This document shows positions 41,870 to 51,047 of a DNA stretch of 64,000 nt, piece after piece; the first letter of the stretch is position 1; each line of letters opens with the position of its first letter. Origin of the DNA: Planctomycetota bacterium (GTDB lineage Bacteria > Planctomycetota > Phycisphaerae > FEN-1346); assembly GCA_030602705.1 (NCBI GenBank), contig JAUVZF010000003.1:1-64000 (forward strand), given 5' to 3'. The notes beneath the pieces are model-generated. The model had not been told where the DNA came from and searched no databases. It was given only the letters and a program-made list of their open reading frames with translations. The position numbers and the translations under genes are program-made.

Positions 41870-42422
41870 CAACACGGAATGGGTGCTGTATGCGACGGGC
41901 GAGGTGCCGCTGCGTCGCCGCCGCGCCCTCGCGAGCCATCTGGAAGGCTGCCAGGCCTGCCGCCGCGAGGTGCAGGCCGTCGAGCGCGGCCTGGCGGTGC
42001 TCGAGACCCTCGACCGGCAGCCGCCCGTCAGACCGCAGGCGCTCGAAATGCTCCGGAAGCGCCTGTCGGTCGCCGCGGCGCGCAAGGCCGCGCGGCCGGG
42101 CGTCCTGGCGCGGATCTATCCTTACCGCTGGGCGGCCGCGGCGGCCGTTATCATCGCCGTTGCGCTCGCCTATGCCCTCGTGCCATCGACCGACCGGCCG
42201 CCGCCTGTGGCCGGTGGGACACAGGCTGCATGGATGGACGAGGCCCAGTTCGAGGAAGAGATCGCAGGAATCTCGACAGAGATCGAAATGCTCGAACTTG
42301 GCGCGCTGGCTACGCTATGGGAGGGTGGCAACGGCTCTAACGGCACCGTGCCGGAATCGATCAACGGGGAGAGCCGCTGGCCCTCGGATAGTCTGGGTGG
42401 GGAGATCGGCGTTCCGGGCTGA
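41853..42422 (+). CDS. Membrane-spanning zinc-finger anti-sigma factor
   Basis: The 189-residue protein has the ZAS signature HLEGCQAC (about 29-36) in its cytoplasmic N-terminus, one membrane helix (AAAAAVIIAVALAYALV, about 93-109), and a short extracytoplasmic acidic tail. It should bind the ECF sigma encoded just upstream and release it on an envelope signal. The secreted coiled-coil protein downstream may be the sensor or target. Confidence 0.88.
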   Translation: MNRCPDNTEWVLYATGEVPLRRRRALASHLEGCQACRREVQAVERGLAVLETLDRQPPVRPQALEMLRKRLSVAAARKAARPGVLARIYPYRWAAAAAVIIAVALAYALVPSTDRPPPVAGGTQAAWMDEAQFEEEIAGISTEIEMLELGALATLWEGGNGSNGTVPESINGESRWPSDSLGGEIGVPG

Positions 42423-42491
42423 CGCGCGTTGCGCTGCTAACCGTCAGCCGCCGGGCTTGCCCGGCGTGCCGTGACGTGACAGGAGGAAACC

Positions 42492-43319
42492 ATGCGACAG
42501 GTACTGACGGTCCTGGCCCTTGCGGTGGCGCTCGTGGCGACCTCGAGCCTGGCCATGGCCGAGGAACGGGGTCCGCAGCCGGCGTCGGACAAGCCTCGCC
42601 GTGGCCCGTCGGCAACCGACAGGCGGCCCGGACCGCCGCCACCGCCGCACGGGACGCGACCGCGCCGGCCGCCCGAGGGCGAGCGCCCCCGGCGCGGCGA
42701 GCGCGGGCGCTTCGGCCGCAGTCCGTCGATCTTCCGCGACGTCACGGACGAGCAGATCGAGACCATCCTCGCTTTCATCGACAAGCACATGCCGTGGCGG
42801 CGCGAGGCCCTGGAGAAAATGCGCCGGTCGGAACCCGAACGGTTCCGCCAGTTCTGCCGGCGGCTGCGGTTCGAGATCGCTCAGTTGCAGCACCTGAAAG
42901 GGCGCGACGAGGCGGCCTTCCGCAAGGCGATCGAGGAACGGCGGTTGAGAATGCGCGCCGTGGATCTGGCCGCCAAAGCGCGCACCGCCGAAGACCCCCA
43001 AGAGAAGGAGGCATTCACCAAGGAACTGCGAAAGGTTATCGACCGGATGTTCGGACTCGAACTCGCCACCCACGAGGCCCGCATCCGTGGACTCGAAGAA
43101 CGCATCGAGCAACTGCGGCGCGAACTGAAGGAGCGCGCGGAGCACCGACGCGAGATCATCGAGAAGCGGCTCAAAGAAGCACTCGAGGGCAAACCGGAAC
43201 CGCCATTCCGCAGACCGTCTAAAGGACCACCCAAGGGACCACCCAAGCGCGGCAAGCACTACAAAGAAGGCCCTCGCCCCGACAAGCCCCGTCGTGACGA
43301 ACCGGCGCCCACCCTATGA
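42492..43319 (+). CDS. Secreted Arg/Pro-rich coiled-coil protein (heavy-metal-sensor-like)
   Basis: The 275-residue protein has a clean signal peptide (MRQVLTVLALAVALVATSSLAMA), then a Pro/Arg-rich stretch (about 25-80), a long helical part (about 85-235, with DEQIETILAFIDKHM and HEARIRGLEERIEQLRREL) and a second Pro/Lys-rich tail. The helical pattern recalls periplasmic Spy/CnrX/ZraP-like proteins, but no His/Met metal cluster is obvious. It follows the sigma/anti-sigma pair by 69 bases and is a plausible third member of that system; function unproven. A coding overlap of 6 bases with the convergent next gene is seen. Confidence 0.7.
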   Translation: MRQVLTVLALAVALVATSSLAMAEERGPQPASDKPRRGPSATDRRPGPPPPPHGTRPRRPPEGERPRRGERGRFGRSPSIFRDVTDEQIETILAFIDKHMPWRREALEKMRRSEPERFRQFCRRLRFEIAQLQHLKGRDEAAFRKAIEERRLRMRAVDLAAKARTAEDPQEKEAFTKELRKVIDRMFGLELATHEARIRGLEERIEQLRRELKERAEHRREIIEKRLKEALEGKPEPPFRRPSKGPPKGPPKRGKHYKEGPRPDKPRRDEPAPTL

Positions 43320-44036
43320 TTCCGGATCGGCCGGCGGCTCTTCCAGCACCGCCAGGATGCAGGCCATCGCCAGCAGCACCGGCCCCACGACTTCCAGCGA
43401 CTCCTCGAGGTAGTCCTTCAGGTCCCACGCCGAAAGGTTCGTGCCGAGCAGGACATCCGTCGAGCGGTGCTTATCCAGCATCTGAGCACCGACCAGCATC
43501 AGGCCTGCCAACGCGATGAACAGGGCGCTGAACGAGACGACCTTCTCGCGAACGATCCGGCCAAGCGTGCGGCTGTTCCACAGGACGTATCCCACCAGGA
43601 GCGCCGCCGCCAGGATCGACCCGCCGCCGAACACCACTTGCGCCCACAGGGGAACGTCGGGACTGCCGAGATACTTGGCCCAACTGAAGGTATTGGCGCC
43701 GAGCACTCGCTCATCCCACGGCAACTCGCGCCACAGCAGCCATGCCGCCACCGCCGCCAGAACGACCCAATAAGGCAGCCGCTCCGACCGCCGCCGCAAA
43801 CGCGCCGCCATGACAACGCACACCAGCAACGCAACCGCGTAGGGCGGCTCCTGGAACCAGTCCATCGCCGTCTCCTGCGGCTCGTGAAGCGGGGTGTACG
43901 CCCTGGCGAGGCGCTTCGCGCACTCGCGGTCAACAGCAGGAACGACAGCCAGAGCGACGACGAGCGCCGCCAGCAGGACGACGAAAAGCAGGAGCACACG
44001 CGCCCGGAGCCGAGATGACCCTCCTGCGGGCGTCAT
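43314..44036 (-). CDS. Multi-pass membrane protein of unknown function (paralogue 2)
   Basis: A 240-residue integral membrane protein with about six hydrophobic segments (LLLFVVLLAALVVALAVV, AVALLVCVVMAARL, VVLAAVAAWLLW and others). It begins MTPAGGSSRLRARVLL. Topology and the ...FSWAKYL motif match the upstream protein (FSWKYLF). No family recognised. ATG overlaps the upstream stop (ATGA at 44033-44036), so the two are coupled. Confidence 0.65.
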   Translation of the reverse strand: MTPAGGSSRLRARVLLLFVVLLAALVVALAVVPAVDRECAKRLARAYTPLHEPQETAMDWFQEPPYAVALLVCVVMAARLRRRSERLPYWVVLAAVAAWLLWRELPWDERVLGANTFSWAKYLGSPDVPLWAQVVFGGGSILAAALLVGYVLWNSRTLGRIVREKVVSFSALFIALAGLMLVGAQMLDKHRSTDVLLGTNLSAWDLKDYLEESLEVVGPVLLAMACILAVLEEPPADPES

Positions 44037-44752
44037 GGTGACGGTGCCTCCTCAGCGGCGGCAGGGGTGTCTGCCGGCGGTGCGGCGCCGATGGCGGCCC
44101 GACGCCGGAAATGGTTGAGTACGCCCATCAGGATCGCTGCCGCCCCTATCAACTCAAACCACTCCTCCCAGAAGTCGTCGCGATGGCCGCCGAAGCCAGG
44201 CAGGTAGAAACTGTAGGCCTTCACCCACCCCCACGCCCGATCGTACACTTGGCCGAGCAGGTAGAAACCCAGCCCCAGGGCAAACAGGTACACGCCCACC
44301 CGCAGATCACGCCGCCTCAATGTCCTCAGCAGCGGCCGCACGTTCACCAGGCATGTCGCAAGGACCAGGAGGGCCAGCCCCACGCTTGGAATTCCCAACA
44401 ACAGACGCTCTTGAAGAGGCGTCGTCGCCTCGAACAAGTACTTCCACGAGAACGCGTGCACTCGGAAATACCGTTGGTCCAGTTCAATCTCGCGCCAACA
44501 CATGAACAAACAGATGAAGGCAGGGCCGACCCACCACCAGTAGCCGGCGCGGCGGCGCACCATCGCCACCAGGCACAACACGCCGGCGCCGCCCAGTAAC
44601 ACCGCCTGGGCGATCTCGATCGCTCGATCCTCTGCCTGGATCCGGCGGGCCGTCTCTTCCGCTACCAGCGTGCGGATCGCCTCGCCGACCCCGAGCATGA
44701 CAAGCAGGATCAGGACGGGGACAATCCAGCGCCACCGCGAGTCTCTCCCCAT
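44033..44752 (-). CDS. Multi-pass membrane protein of unknown function (paralogue 1)
   Basis: A 239-residue protein, starting MGRDSRWRWIVPVLILLVMLGVG, with about six membrane segments, Arg-rich cytoplasmic loops (RRRAG, RTLRRRDLR) and aromatic residues in the extracytoplasmic loops (VHAFSWKYLF, YWWWVG). ATG 44752 is chosen for GGGAGCGGCTGAT; an ATG at 44800 is possible. Length and segment pattern mirror the overlapping downstream gene, an old tandem duplication. Nearby panE-like gene is on the same strand 59 bases away. Confidence 0.65.
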   Translation of the reverse strand: MGRDSRWRWIVPVLILLVMLGVGEAIRTLVAEETARRIQAEDRAIEIAQAVLLGGAGVLCLVAMVRRRAGYWWWVGPAFICLFMCWREIELDQRYFRVHAFSWKYLFEATTPLQERLLLGIPSVGLALLVLATCLVNVRPLLRTLRRRDLRVGVYLFALGLGFYLLGQVYDRAWGWVKAYSFYLPGFGGHRDDFWEEWFELIGAAAILMGVLNHFRRRAAIGAAPPADTPAAAEEAPSP

Positions 44753-44811
44753 ATCAGCCGCTCCCTGCCGCGCACGGCCGCCCCCATTCGTCGCGGCCAT
44801 GCGCTCGGTTT

Positions 44812-45765
44812 CTACAAGGGTCTTTCCTGTGCCGCCGACACCTGTCGCACGAGTGCGGTCACGGTGCGGTTCGCCGGAACCGGAACGTCGTGCTGGTCGG
44901 CAACGCGGACGATCGCACCGTTCAGATAGTCGATTTCGGTCGTCCGACCGCCCTCCAGGTCCTGAAGCATCGAGCATCGGTTCTCGGCCGTCTCTCGGGC
45001 CGTGTCGATCGCCGCCTTGGCCGCACTCTCATAGGGGAGCGCCACGCCCGCGGCGTTTGCGGTCGCCTGCCCTTCTTCGGCAACCGCCTCGGCCATTGCC
45101 CGAAGCGCCGGCCTGGCGGCGACCTCGCCGTTTCGCACCGCCGCCAGCGCCGCCACCGGATTGATGGCCGCATTGACGAGCAACTTGCCCCAGACGACCG
45201 GCGTCATGTCGGCCTCGGCCGTGGCGGGCAGGCCGGCCTCGTTCAGCAGATCGACCGCCTTCCGGACCGTCGCATCCGGGCCGCGGCCCTCGTACCCCAG
45301 GTGCGTCTCGCCGCAGGCAACGTGCCGGACTTCGCCCTCGCCGGTGAGGTTGGCCGCCTGGTACGTGACGCCGGTGATGACGGTGGCGTGCGGCAGCGCC
45401 TGGGCCACTTCGGCCGCCACACCCAGGCCGTTCTGAATGGTCAGAAGCGGCGCGTCGCCGATCCAGCCGGCCGCCCCCTCGGCCGCGCCACGAGCCTGGT
45501 GCGCTTTGGTCGTGAGGATCACGAGGTCCGCCGGGGCGCCGGGCGCCAGGCGAACCGGGATGCCGGCCTCCAGGTCCCCCGACGGTGACGACAGGCGGAT
45601 GGGCTTGGCGCTCAGCCGCCGCGCACGCTCGGCATCGTGGTCGATTAGCGTGACGCTCGGCCCCCCGGCAACGTGAGCGATGCGCACGGCCAGGACCAGA
45701 CCGATGGCGCCAGGGCCGATGACCGCGACGTGTTGGAAAGTATGCCTCGTTGCGCTGCTCGGCAA
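44812..45765 (-). CDS. 2-dehydropantoate 2-reductase (PanE/ApbA-type)
   Basis: A 317-residue NADPH-dependent reductase. VAVIGPGAIGLVLAVRI (about 14-30) is the dinucleotide fold; LTTKAHQA with catalytic Lys and NGLGVAAEV follow; the C-terminal domain has VVWGKLLVNAAINP and the Glu/Ser pair region (TEIDYLNGAIV). If it makes pantoate, it would feed the coaBC pathway encoded elsewhere in this window; many family members have other substrates. Start is TTG 45765 after AAAGGGCAC. Confidence 0.85.
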   Translation of the reverse strand: MPSSATRHTFQHVAVIGPGAIGLVLAVRIAHVAGGPSVTLIDHDAERARRLSAKPIRLSSPSGDLEAGIPVRLAPGAPADLVILTTKAHQARGAAEGAAGWIGDAPLLTIQNGLGVAAEVAQALPHATVITGVTYQAANLTGEGEVRHVACGETHLGYEGRGPDATVRKAVDLLNEAGLPATAEADMTPVVWGKLLVNAAINPVAALAAVRNGEVAARPALRAMAEAVAEEGQATANAAGVALPYESAAKAAIDTARETAENRCSMLQDLEGGRTTEIDYLNGAIVRVADQHDVPVPANRTVTALVRQVSAAQERPL

Positions 45766-45811
45766 GGCCGTGCCCTTTTGGGTGCGCGCCCGGCGCTAAG
45801 ACAGCGGCCCG

Positions 45812-46162
45812 CTACGGATGGGCCTGCATCTGAGCCCTGCCCCGCTCGGCGTGTTTGACCGGGTTCGGGATGCGGACCGTCACGTCGCCACAGACGCGGG
45901 CGGTACAGGCGGTTCGCGTATCGGGTCCGCGGCCGAGTTCGGTGAGCAACTTCCGTTCGGACTCCGTCACGGGCGAGAGGGCGTCGGCCCCCTCAACGAT
46001 CTGGACACAGCAGTTGCCGCACTCGTGCCGCCCTTCGCACAGTTCGCCGACGAAGAAATCGTCGTCCACCATCTCGGCGGCCTCGTCGGCGGCCGCCAGC
46101 AGGCTGGTTCCGCGCGGCACTTCCAGGCGAAGATCGTACGGCAGGAAAACGACCTGTGGCAT
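45812..46162 (-). CDS. 2Fe-2S ferredoxin
   Basis: A 116-residue plant-type-like [2Fe-2S] electron carrier. CEGRHECGNCC gives three cluster ligands (Cx5Cx2C), the fourth being in ACTARVCG (TAC). Short, soluble, no signal. It lies between the reductase and the foldase; electron partner unknown. Confidence 0.88.
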   Translation of the reverse strand: MPQVVFLPYDLRLEVPRGTSLLAAADEAAEMVDDDFFVGELCEGRHECGNCCVQIVEGADALSPVTESERKLLTELGRGPDTRTACTARVCGDVTVRIPNPVKHAERGRAQMQAHP

Positions 46163-46172
46163 CAGAGTGCTC

Positions 46173-47426
46173 CTAGATGTTCTCCGTCATGACGCGGACG
46201 TAACCCCGCTTGTATAGGCCCTGAATATACTTGTTGACGGTCTCGTTGTACTTGCGGTCGCGGATCTCGTCCTCCAACTCGTCCTGAACTTCCGTGAAGG
46301 GAACCGTCCGCGCTTCCTGTCGCGCCAGGGCCTTGACGATGTAGAACGCCTCGTCGGTCTCGACGAGTGGCCCGACCTGGCCCGCTTCCAGGGCAAAAAG
46401 GACCGCATCGACGGCCTTGATGCGGAACGATCCCTTCGTCACGAACCCCCAGTCGCCGCCGCCCGAGGCCATCGGGTCATGGCTGTAGCGGCGGGCGAGG
46501 CGGGCGAAATCCTCGCCCTTCGACGCCCGCTGGTGAACGGCATCCGCCACCGCGCGGGCCTGGGCCACGTCGGGCGACTCGCTCTTGCGGATGGCAATCA
46601 GGCCCAACCGCACCCGCGTCGGTTGGACGTACCGCTCCTGGCAGACCCGGCGGTAACGATTCAAGAGTTCGGAGTGCGTGATGTGGACGGTCGGCGAGAT
46701 CTTGCTTCGCAAGTACCGTTGCACGATGAGTTGCTCTCGTCGCCGCCGGCGCTCCTCCCGGAGCGAGGTTCCCTCGCGCTCGAGTTTCTCTTCGAGCAGC
46801 AAGGCGCTGCCTGCCTGGGAAGCCAAGTTCTTCAGGATCTGGCCCAGCGTGGTGTCGATCTGCTTCTTCTCCTCCTCCGACAGTTCCGCCTTCGCCTCCT
46901 GGACGACGAGCCGCCGGCTGATCTCCTCCCGCAGTTTCATGTTGATGACCTGGCGGCAGCGGCTCTCGAAGGCGGCGGGTGAGTACTCCTTGCGCCATTT
47001 CGCCATCTGCGGACGGATCGGACCGAGAATGTCCTCCCGCGTGATGACCTCGCCGTTGACCTCGGCCAGAACCGTGTTGACCAGGATCGGCGAACCGCCG
47101 CTCTCGTCGGTGTCCACCAGAACGGGCAGGCGCTGCTTGGGAAGCGGCAGCGCCACTTCCCCGAGACGGGCCTCGTACTCGGCATCGCGGTCCGGCCGGG
47201 TTAGTTTACCCGTAGGCTCCGTCGATTCGGGCCTTTTCCTGCCGGTCGCGGGCCGGGCCAATCGGACGGGGTTGACCTCTTCGCTCGCCGCGCCCCCGCC
47301 CGTGTCGAACTCACTCGGCGCAGCGGCCTGCGGTGTGAGCGAACCGAGTTCTCTGCCCCGGCGGCCACAGCCCGCCGCAACAAGAGCCAGCACGCCAACC
47401 ACCGGCATCACCCACACGGGTTTCAT
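46173..47426 (-). CDS. Lipoprotein parvulin-type peptidyl-prolyl isomerase (SurA/PrsA-like)
   Basis: A 417-residue lipoprotein. The lipobox LVAAGC (about 15-20) predicts lipidation, then a linker, then a SurA-like N-terminal chaperone part (NTVLAEVNGEVITREDIL, about 125) and a single rotamase/parvulin domain (about 280-380, FARLARRYSHDPMASGGGDWGFV). ATG 47426 is chosen over TTG 47441. Periplasmic folding of outer-membrane proteins is the expected role. It is followed by mfd upstream on the same strand. Confidence 0.88.
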   Translation of the reverse strand: MKPVWVMPVVGVLALVAAGCGRRGRELGSLTPQAAAPSEFDTGGGAASEEVNPVRLARPATGRKRPESTEPTGKLTRPDRDAEYEARLGEVALPLPKQRLPVLVDTDESGGSPILVNTVLAEVNGEVITREDILGPIRPQMAKWRKEYSPAAFESRCRQVINMKLREEISRRLVVQEAKAELSEEEKKQIDTTLGQILKNLASQAGSALLLEEKLEREGTSLREERRRRREQLIVQRYLRSKISPTVHITHSELLNRYRRVCQERYVQPTRVRLGLIAIRKSESPDVAQARAVADAVHQRASKGEDFARLARRYSHDPMASGGGDWGFVTKGSFRIKAVDAVLFALEAGQVGPLVETDEAFYIVKALARQEARTVPFTEVQDELEDEIRDRKYNETVNKYIQGLYKRGYVRVMTENI

Positions 47427-47464
47427 GGGTCGAACCCCCAAAAGGATCCAAAGAGGTTCGTATT

Positions 47465-50400
47465 CTATTTGCCGTCCTCGCAGCGGGCAAGCACCTTCTT
47501 CAGCAGCGCCAGCGCCCCGTCCGGGCCGCGATCTTCGTGCAGCCGCCAGACCAACCTGTGCGGGTCCAGGATGCGAACCACGCCGGCGCCGGAGACCTGC
47601 CGGTTACCCGATTCGCCCAGAAGCGGTGCAACCATGGCGGCGTCCTCGCTGGTAAACGCGAGATCCGCTCCCTTTCGGTGAATGGAGCGGATGCCCGCAT
47701 CTCCGGCGGCCACGCGGACCGCCTCCAGGTCTACCAGCCTCTGCACCTCTTCCGGCATGGGGCCGTACATGTCGGCGATCTCGGCCGCCACCTCCGCGAG
47801 CGTCTGGGCGTTTGCCGCACGCTGCAACTGCCGATACAGGCTGATGCGCTGGCTCTCGGTCGGCACGTATCGGTTTGGGATGAACGCCGCCAGGTCCAAC
47901 TGCACGTCCGCCCGGCACGGCTCGTCGGCGGGCCGGCCCTTGAGCCGACGCACGGCCGCCTCGAGCAACTGGCAGTACATCTTGTACCCGACGGCAGAGA
48001 TGTGACCGGACTGTTCGAGCCCCAGGATGTTGCCGGCGCCGCGGATCTCCAGGTCGCGCATCGCGATCTGAAAGCCCGCTCCCAACTCGGCGTACTGCTC
48101 GATGGCACGCAGACGCTTCGACGCCGCCGGAGTCGGCGGACGCTTCTCGGGCAAGAGCAGGTAACAGTACGCCCGGTGCTTGTACCGTCCCACGCGGCCG
48201 CGCAACTGGTGCATGTCGGCCAGGCCGAACCGGTCGGCATCGTGGATGAACATGGTGTTGGCGTGCGGCACATCGAGGCCCGACTCGATGATGGTGGTCG
48301 AGACGAGGACGTCCACGTCGCCTGCGAAGAACCGAAGCATCCGGTCCTCCAATTCCCGCTCTTTCATCTGGCCGTGGGCCCATTCGATGCGGGCCTCCGG
48401 CACGAGCCGGCGCACCCGGTCGGCCGCGGCCTCGATCGTGCGGACGCGGTTGTGGACGAAGAAGACCTGCCCGTCGCGTGCGAGTTCCCGCAAGATGGCC
48501 TGGCGGATACGCCCGTCGTCCCACCGGCACACCTCGGTCCGGACGGCCCGCCGGTCCTGGGGGGCGGTCGTCAGGCTCGAGATATCGCGGATGCCCAGGA
48601 GCGACATGTGCAGCGTCCGCGGGATCGGCGTGGCCGTCAGCGTCAGGATGTCCACCGTCTGCCGCATCCGCTTGAGCCGCTCCTTGTGCTCGACGCCGAA
48701 CCGCTGCTCCTCGTCCACGATCAGGAGGCCCAGGTCGGCCGGCACGACGTCCTTCTGGAGCAGCCGGTGCGTCCCGATGAGGATATCGACCTGCCCTTTG
48801 CGGAACCGGTTGAGGATCTCGGCCTGCGTCCCTCGCGTCTGGAACCGGCACATCATCTCGATGATGACGGGGTAATCTGCCATTCGCTCGCGGAAGGTTC
48901 CCAGATGCTGGACCGTCAGGACGGTGGTCGGCACGAGCACGACGACCTGTTTGCCGGCTTCGACGGCCTTGAACGCCGCCCGGATTGCCAGTTCCGTCTT
49001 GCCGTATCCCACGTCGCCGCACACGAGCCGGTCCATCGGCCGCGGCGAGCGCATGTCGCGTTTGATCTCCTGCATGGCGGCCGTCTGGTCTTCGGTGTCG
49101 GGATACGGGAACGCGGCCTCGAACTCCTTCTGCCACAGGCTGTCGGAGGGGCAGGCGATTCCCGGCCGGGCCTCCCGGACGGCCTGGACGCCGAGCAGTT
49201 CCATGGCGAAGTTCTGGACGGCCTCTTTGACTCGCCGCTTCTTCTCGCCCCACGCCTTGCCGCCCACGCGCGAGAGGCGCGGCTTGCCCTTGAAGCCGCC
49301 CACGTACTTCTGGACAAGGGCCACTTGCGACGCCGGGACGTACACCTTGACCTTGTCGCGGAACTCCAGGAGGAGGTAATCGGCCGTCTGCTCGGCGGCC
49401 GCAACGCCGGGCAGTGGCAAAGCGCCTTTCATTTCGGTCAGGGCCTTGGCATCGCGGCGGAGCGTCTTCATGCCCAGGTACCGGCCGATGCCGTGAATCA
49501 CGTGGACAACCAGGTCGCCGCGCGCCAGGTCCATCCACGTGTCGATGGCGCGGGTTTCAAGCCGCCGCCCGAGCCGCCGCCGCGTCTGGTACCGCTGAAA
49601 GACCTCGTGGTTCGACGCAACCGCCACGTTCTCGGCCACCAGGCGAAAGCCCGTGCCGAGGCGACCGACGCCCAGGCGGATGCGCACCTTGGTCTCCGTA
49701 CCCATGGCGTCAACGATCTCGGCAAGGCGGTCGCGTTCGCCCTCGTTGTCCGAGAAGAGGAGCACCGCGTCCTCGGCCGCCAAGTCCGCAAGTTCCTCCC
49801 TCACGGCCTCGGCCTTGCCGCTGAAGGCGGGGAGGCTCTCGGTTCGAATGGCAAAGGCGTCGCTCGCGCCGCTCGTGGTGAAACTCGAGACGTCGAGCCG
49901 CGCGAACTCGCGGCTCTCGCGCACCACCGCCTCGAACGCATACACGCCGACGGGGCTCGCCAGCCGCGCGACGAACGACCGCCCGACTTCGGCGATCTCG
50001 AGCGGGTCCTGCCAGACGATCCATGCGCCTTGCGGCAGGTAGTCCAGGAGGTTGGTCGAGGTCTCGGGGGCGAGAGGACCGCCTTTGCCGCTCGGCATGA
50101 ACGAGACGGCGACGCGGTCGCGGTCGTCGAGGCTCCGCTGCGTTGAGGGGTCGAACGTGCGGAGGCTCTCGAGTTCGTCGCCGAAGAACTCCAGCCGATA
50201 CGGCGCCGGGGCCGTCGGCGGGTACACGTCCATGATGCCGCCTCGCACGGCGTACTGGCCGGGCTCGAGGACGAGTTCCGCAGGGCGGAACCCGCGCTCG
50301 GCCAGCCACCGGCGGAGGTGCGACATGCTGTACTCGGCGCCGACCGTGAGTTCAAGCGTGTTCTCGGCCAGGTGACGCGGCGAGGGAACCGGCTGCATGA

Positions 50401-50977
50401 TAGCCTGGATCGGCGCGACGAGAACGCGAGGCAGCGGGGGAGCCGGAGAATCCGAGCCGCGACCCGCAGAATCCGAGCCGCGACCGTAAGGGAGCGGCCG
50501 GCGTGGGGCTTGGGCGGCGGTGCCCCGCTCCCTTACGGTCGTGGCTCGGAACTTGGCACGCACCCCGGCCTGTGACGGTGCCCCGACGCTCCCGCGTCGG
50601 GCTCGGGGCTGCGCCGCCGCGAGCCGCTTGAGCACCCGCAGGCGGTCGGCCATGATTTCGTCCGAGACGTCAGACTCGGTCGGCAGCGCCTCCCACGCGG
50701 GGAACACGGGCGGGTCAACGCCGGCGAACAGCCGCCAGTCGTCGCGGGCATCGTCCACGGAGTCGATGTGCGCGACAACGTACAGAAGCGTGGACGAACA
50801 GTCCGGAAGAAGGGCCGCAGCCAGGGCGGGCGCGCTGGATCCCCACAGGCCTTCGACGCTCGCCCGCCCCTCCTCGCGGAGCGTCTGACGAATAGCGCCG
50901 ACGACCTCCTGGCGGGCGAACAGGTCTGTGACCGCTTCGCCCGTAGCCGCGATGTCCACCTTCTGGCCTTCGGCCAT
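47465..50977 (-). CDS. mfd: Transcription-repair coupling factor Mfd with an in-frame repeat insertion
   Basis: The 1170-residue ATP-dependent translocase that displaces stalled RNA polymerase and recruits UvrA. N-terminal UvrB-like region, RNAP-interaction domain, translocase modules with VCGDVGYGKTELAIRAAFK (Walker A, near 645), LLIVDEEQRFGVEHKE (DEEQ), TATPIPRTLHMSLLGIRD and QLRGRVGR are intact. At about residues 128-182 a segment (RATTVRERGTAAQ, PLPYGRGSDS) is encoded by an inverted repeat and is not part of normal Mfd. Because it lies in a linker of the N-terminal region, the protein may still work. ATG 50977 is preceded by CTGGAG. Confidence 0.92.
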   Translation of the reverse strand: MAEGQKVDIAATGEAVTDLFARQEVVGAIRQTLREEGRASVEGLWGSSAPALAAALLPDCSSTLLYVVAHIDSVDDARDDWRLFAGVDPPVFPAWEALPTESDVSDEIMADRLRVLKRLAAAQPRARRGSVGAPSQAGVRAKFRATTVRERGTAAQAPRRPLPYGRGSDSAGRGSDSPAPPLPRVLVAPIQAIMQPVPSPRHLAENTLELTVGAEYSMSHLRRWLAERGFRPAELVLEPGQYAVRGGIMDVYPPTAPAPYRLEFFGDELESLRTFDPSTQRSLDDRDRVAVSFMPSGKGGPLAPETSTNLLDYLPQGAWIVWQDPLEIAEVGRSFVARLASPVGVYAFEAVVRESREFARLDVSSFTTSGASDAFAIRTESLPAFSGKAEAVREELADLAAEDAVLLFSDNEGERDRLAEIVDAMGTETKVRIRLGVGRLGTGFRLVAENVAVASNHEVFQRYQTRRRLGRRLETRAIDTWMDLARGDLVVHVIHGIGRYLGMKTLRRDAKALTEMKGALPLPGVAAAEQTADYLLLEFRDKVKVYVPASQVALVQKYVGGFKGKPRLSRVGGKAWGEKKRRVKEAVQNFAMELLGVQAVREARPGIACPSDSLWQKEFEAAFPYPDTEDQTAAMQEIKRDMRSPRPMDRLVCGDVGYGKTELAIRAAFKAVEAGKQVVVLVPTTVLTVQHLGTFRERMADYPVIIEMMCRFQTRGTQAEILNRFRKGQVDILIGTHRLLQKDVVPADLGLLIVDEEQRFGVEHKERLKRMRQTVDILTLTATPIPRTLHMSLLGIRDISSLTTAPQDRRAVRTEVCRWDDGRIRQAILRELARDGQVFFVHNRVRTIEAAADRVRRLVPEARIEWAHGQMKERELEDRMLRFFAGDVDVLVSTTIIESGLDVPHANTMFIHDADRFGLADMHQLRGRVGRYKHRAYCYLLLPEKRPPTPAASKRLRAIEQYAELGAGFQIAMRDLEIRGAGNILGLEQSGHISAVGYKMYCQLLEAAVRRLKGRPADEPCRADVQLDLAAFIPNRYVPTESQRISLYRQLQRAANAQTLAEVAAEIADMYGPMPEEVQRLVDLEAVRVAAGDAGIRSIHRKGADLAFTSEDAAMVAPLLGESGNRQVSGAGVVRILDPHRLVWRLHEDRGPDGALALLKKVLARCEDGK
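50449..50549. repeat. 25-base inverted repeat inserted in frame within mfd
   Basis: Arms 50473-50497 and 50525-50549 are inverse complements with one mismatch (CCGAGCCGCGACCGTAAGGG type), loop 27 bases. Just before it, AATCCGAGCCGCGACC is repeated directly (21-base period). The element is a multiple of three in its effect on mfd and contains no stop in the mfd frame. Confidence 0.85.
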
Positions 50978-51047
50978 AGACTCCAGGTTGTGGCTGCATT
51001 GTAATCGGCGCCGCGGCGCCCGTCAACCCACGAAAACGCCGCTTGCC

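Noticed and set aside
47537..50146. 869-codon plus-strand frame opposite mfd
   Set aside because: Mirror frame of a clear mfd gene with all translocase motifs on the minus strand.
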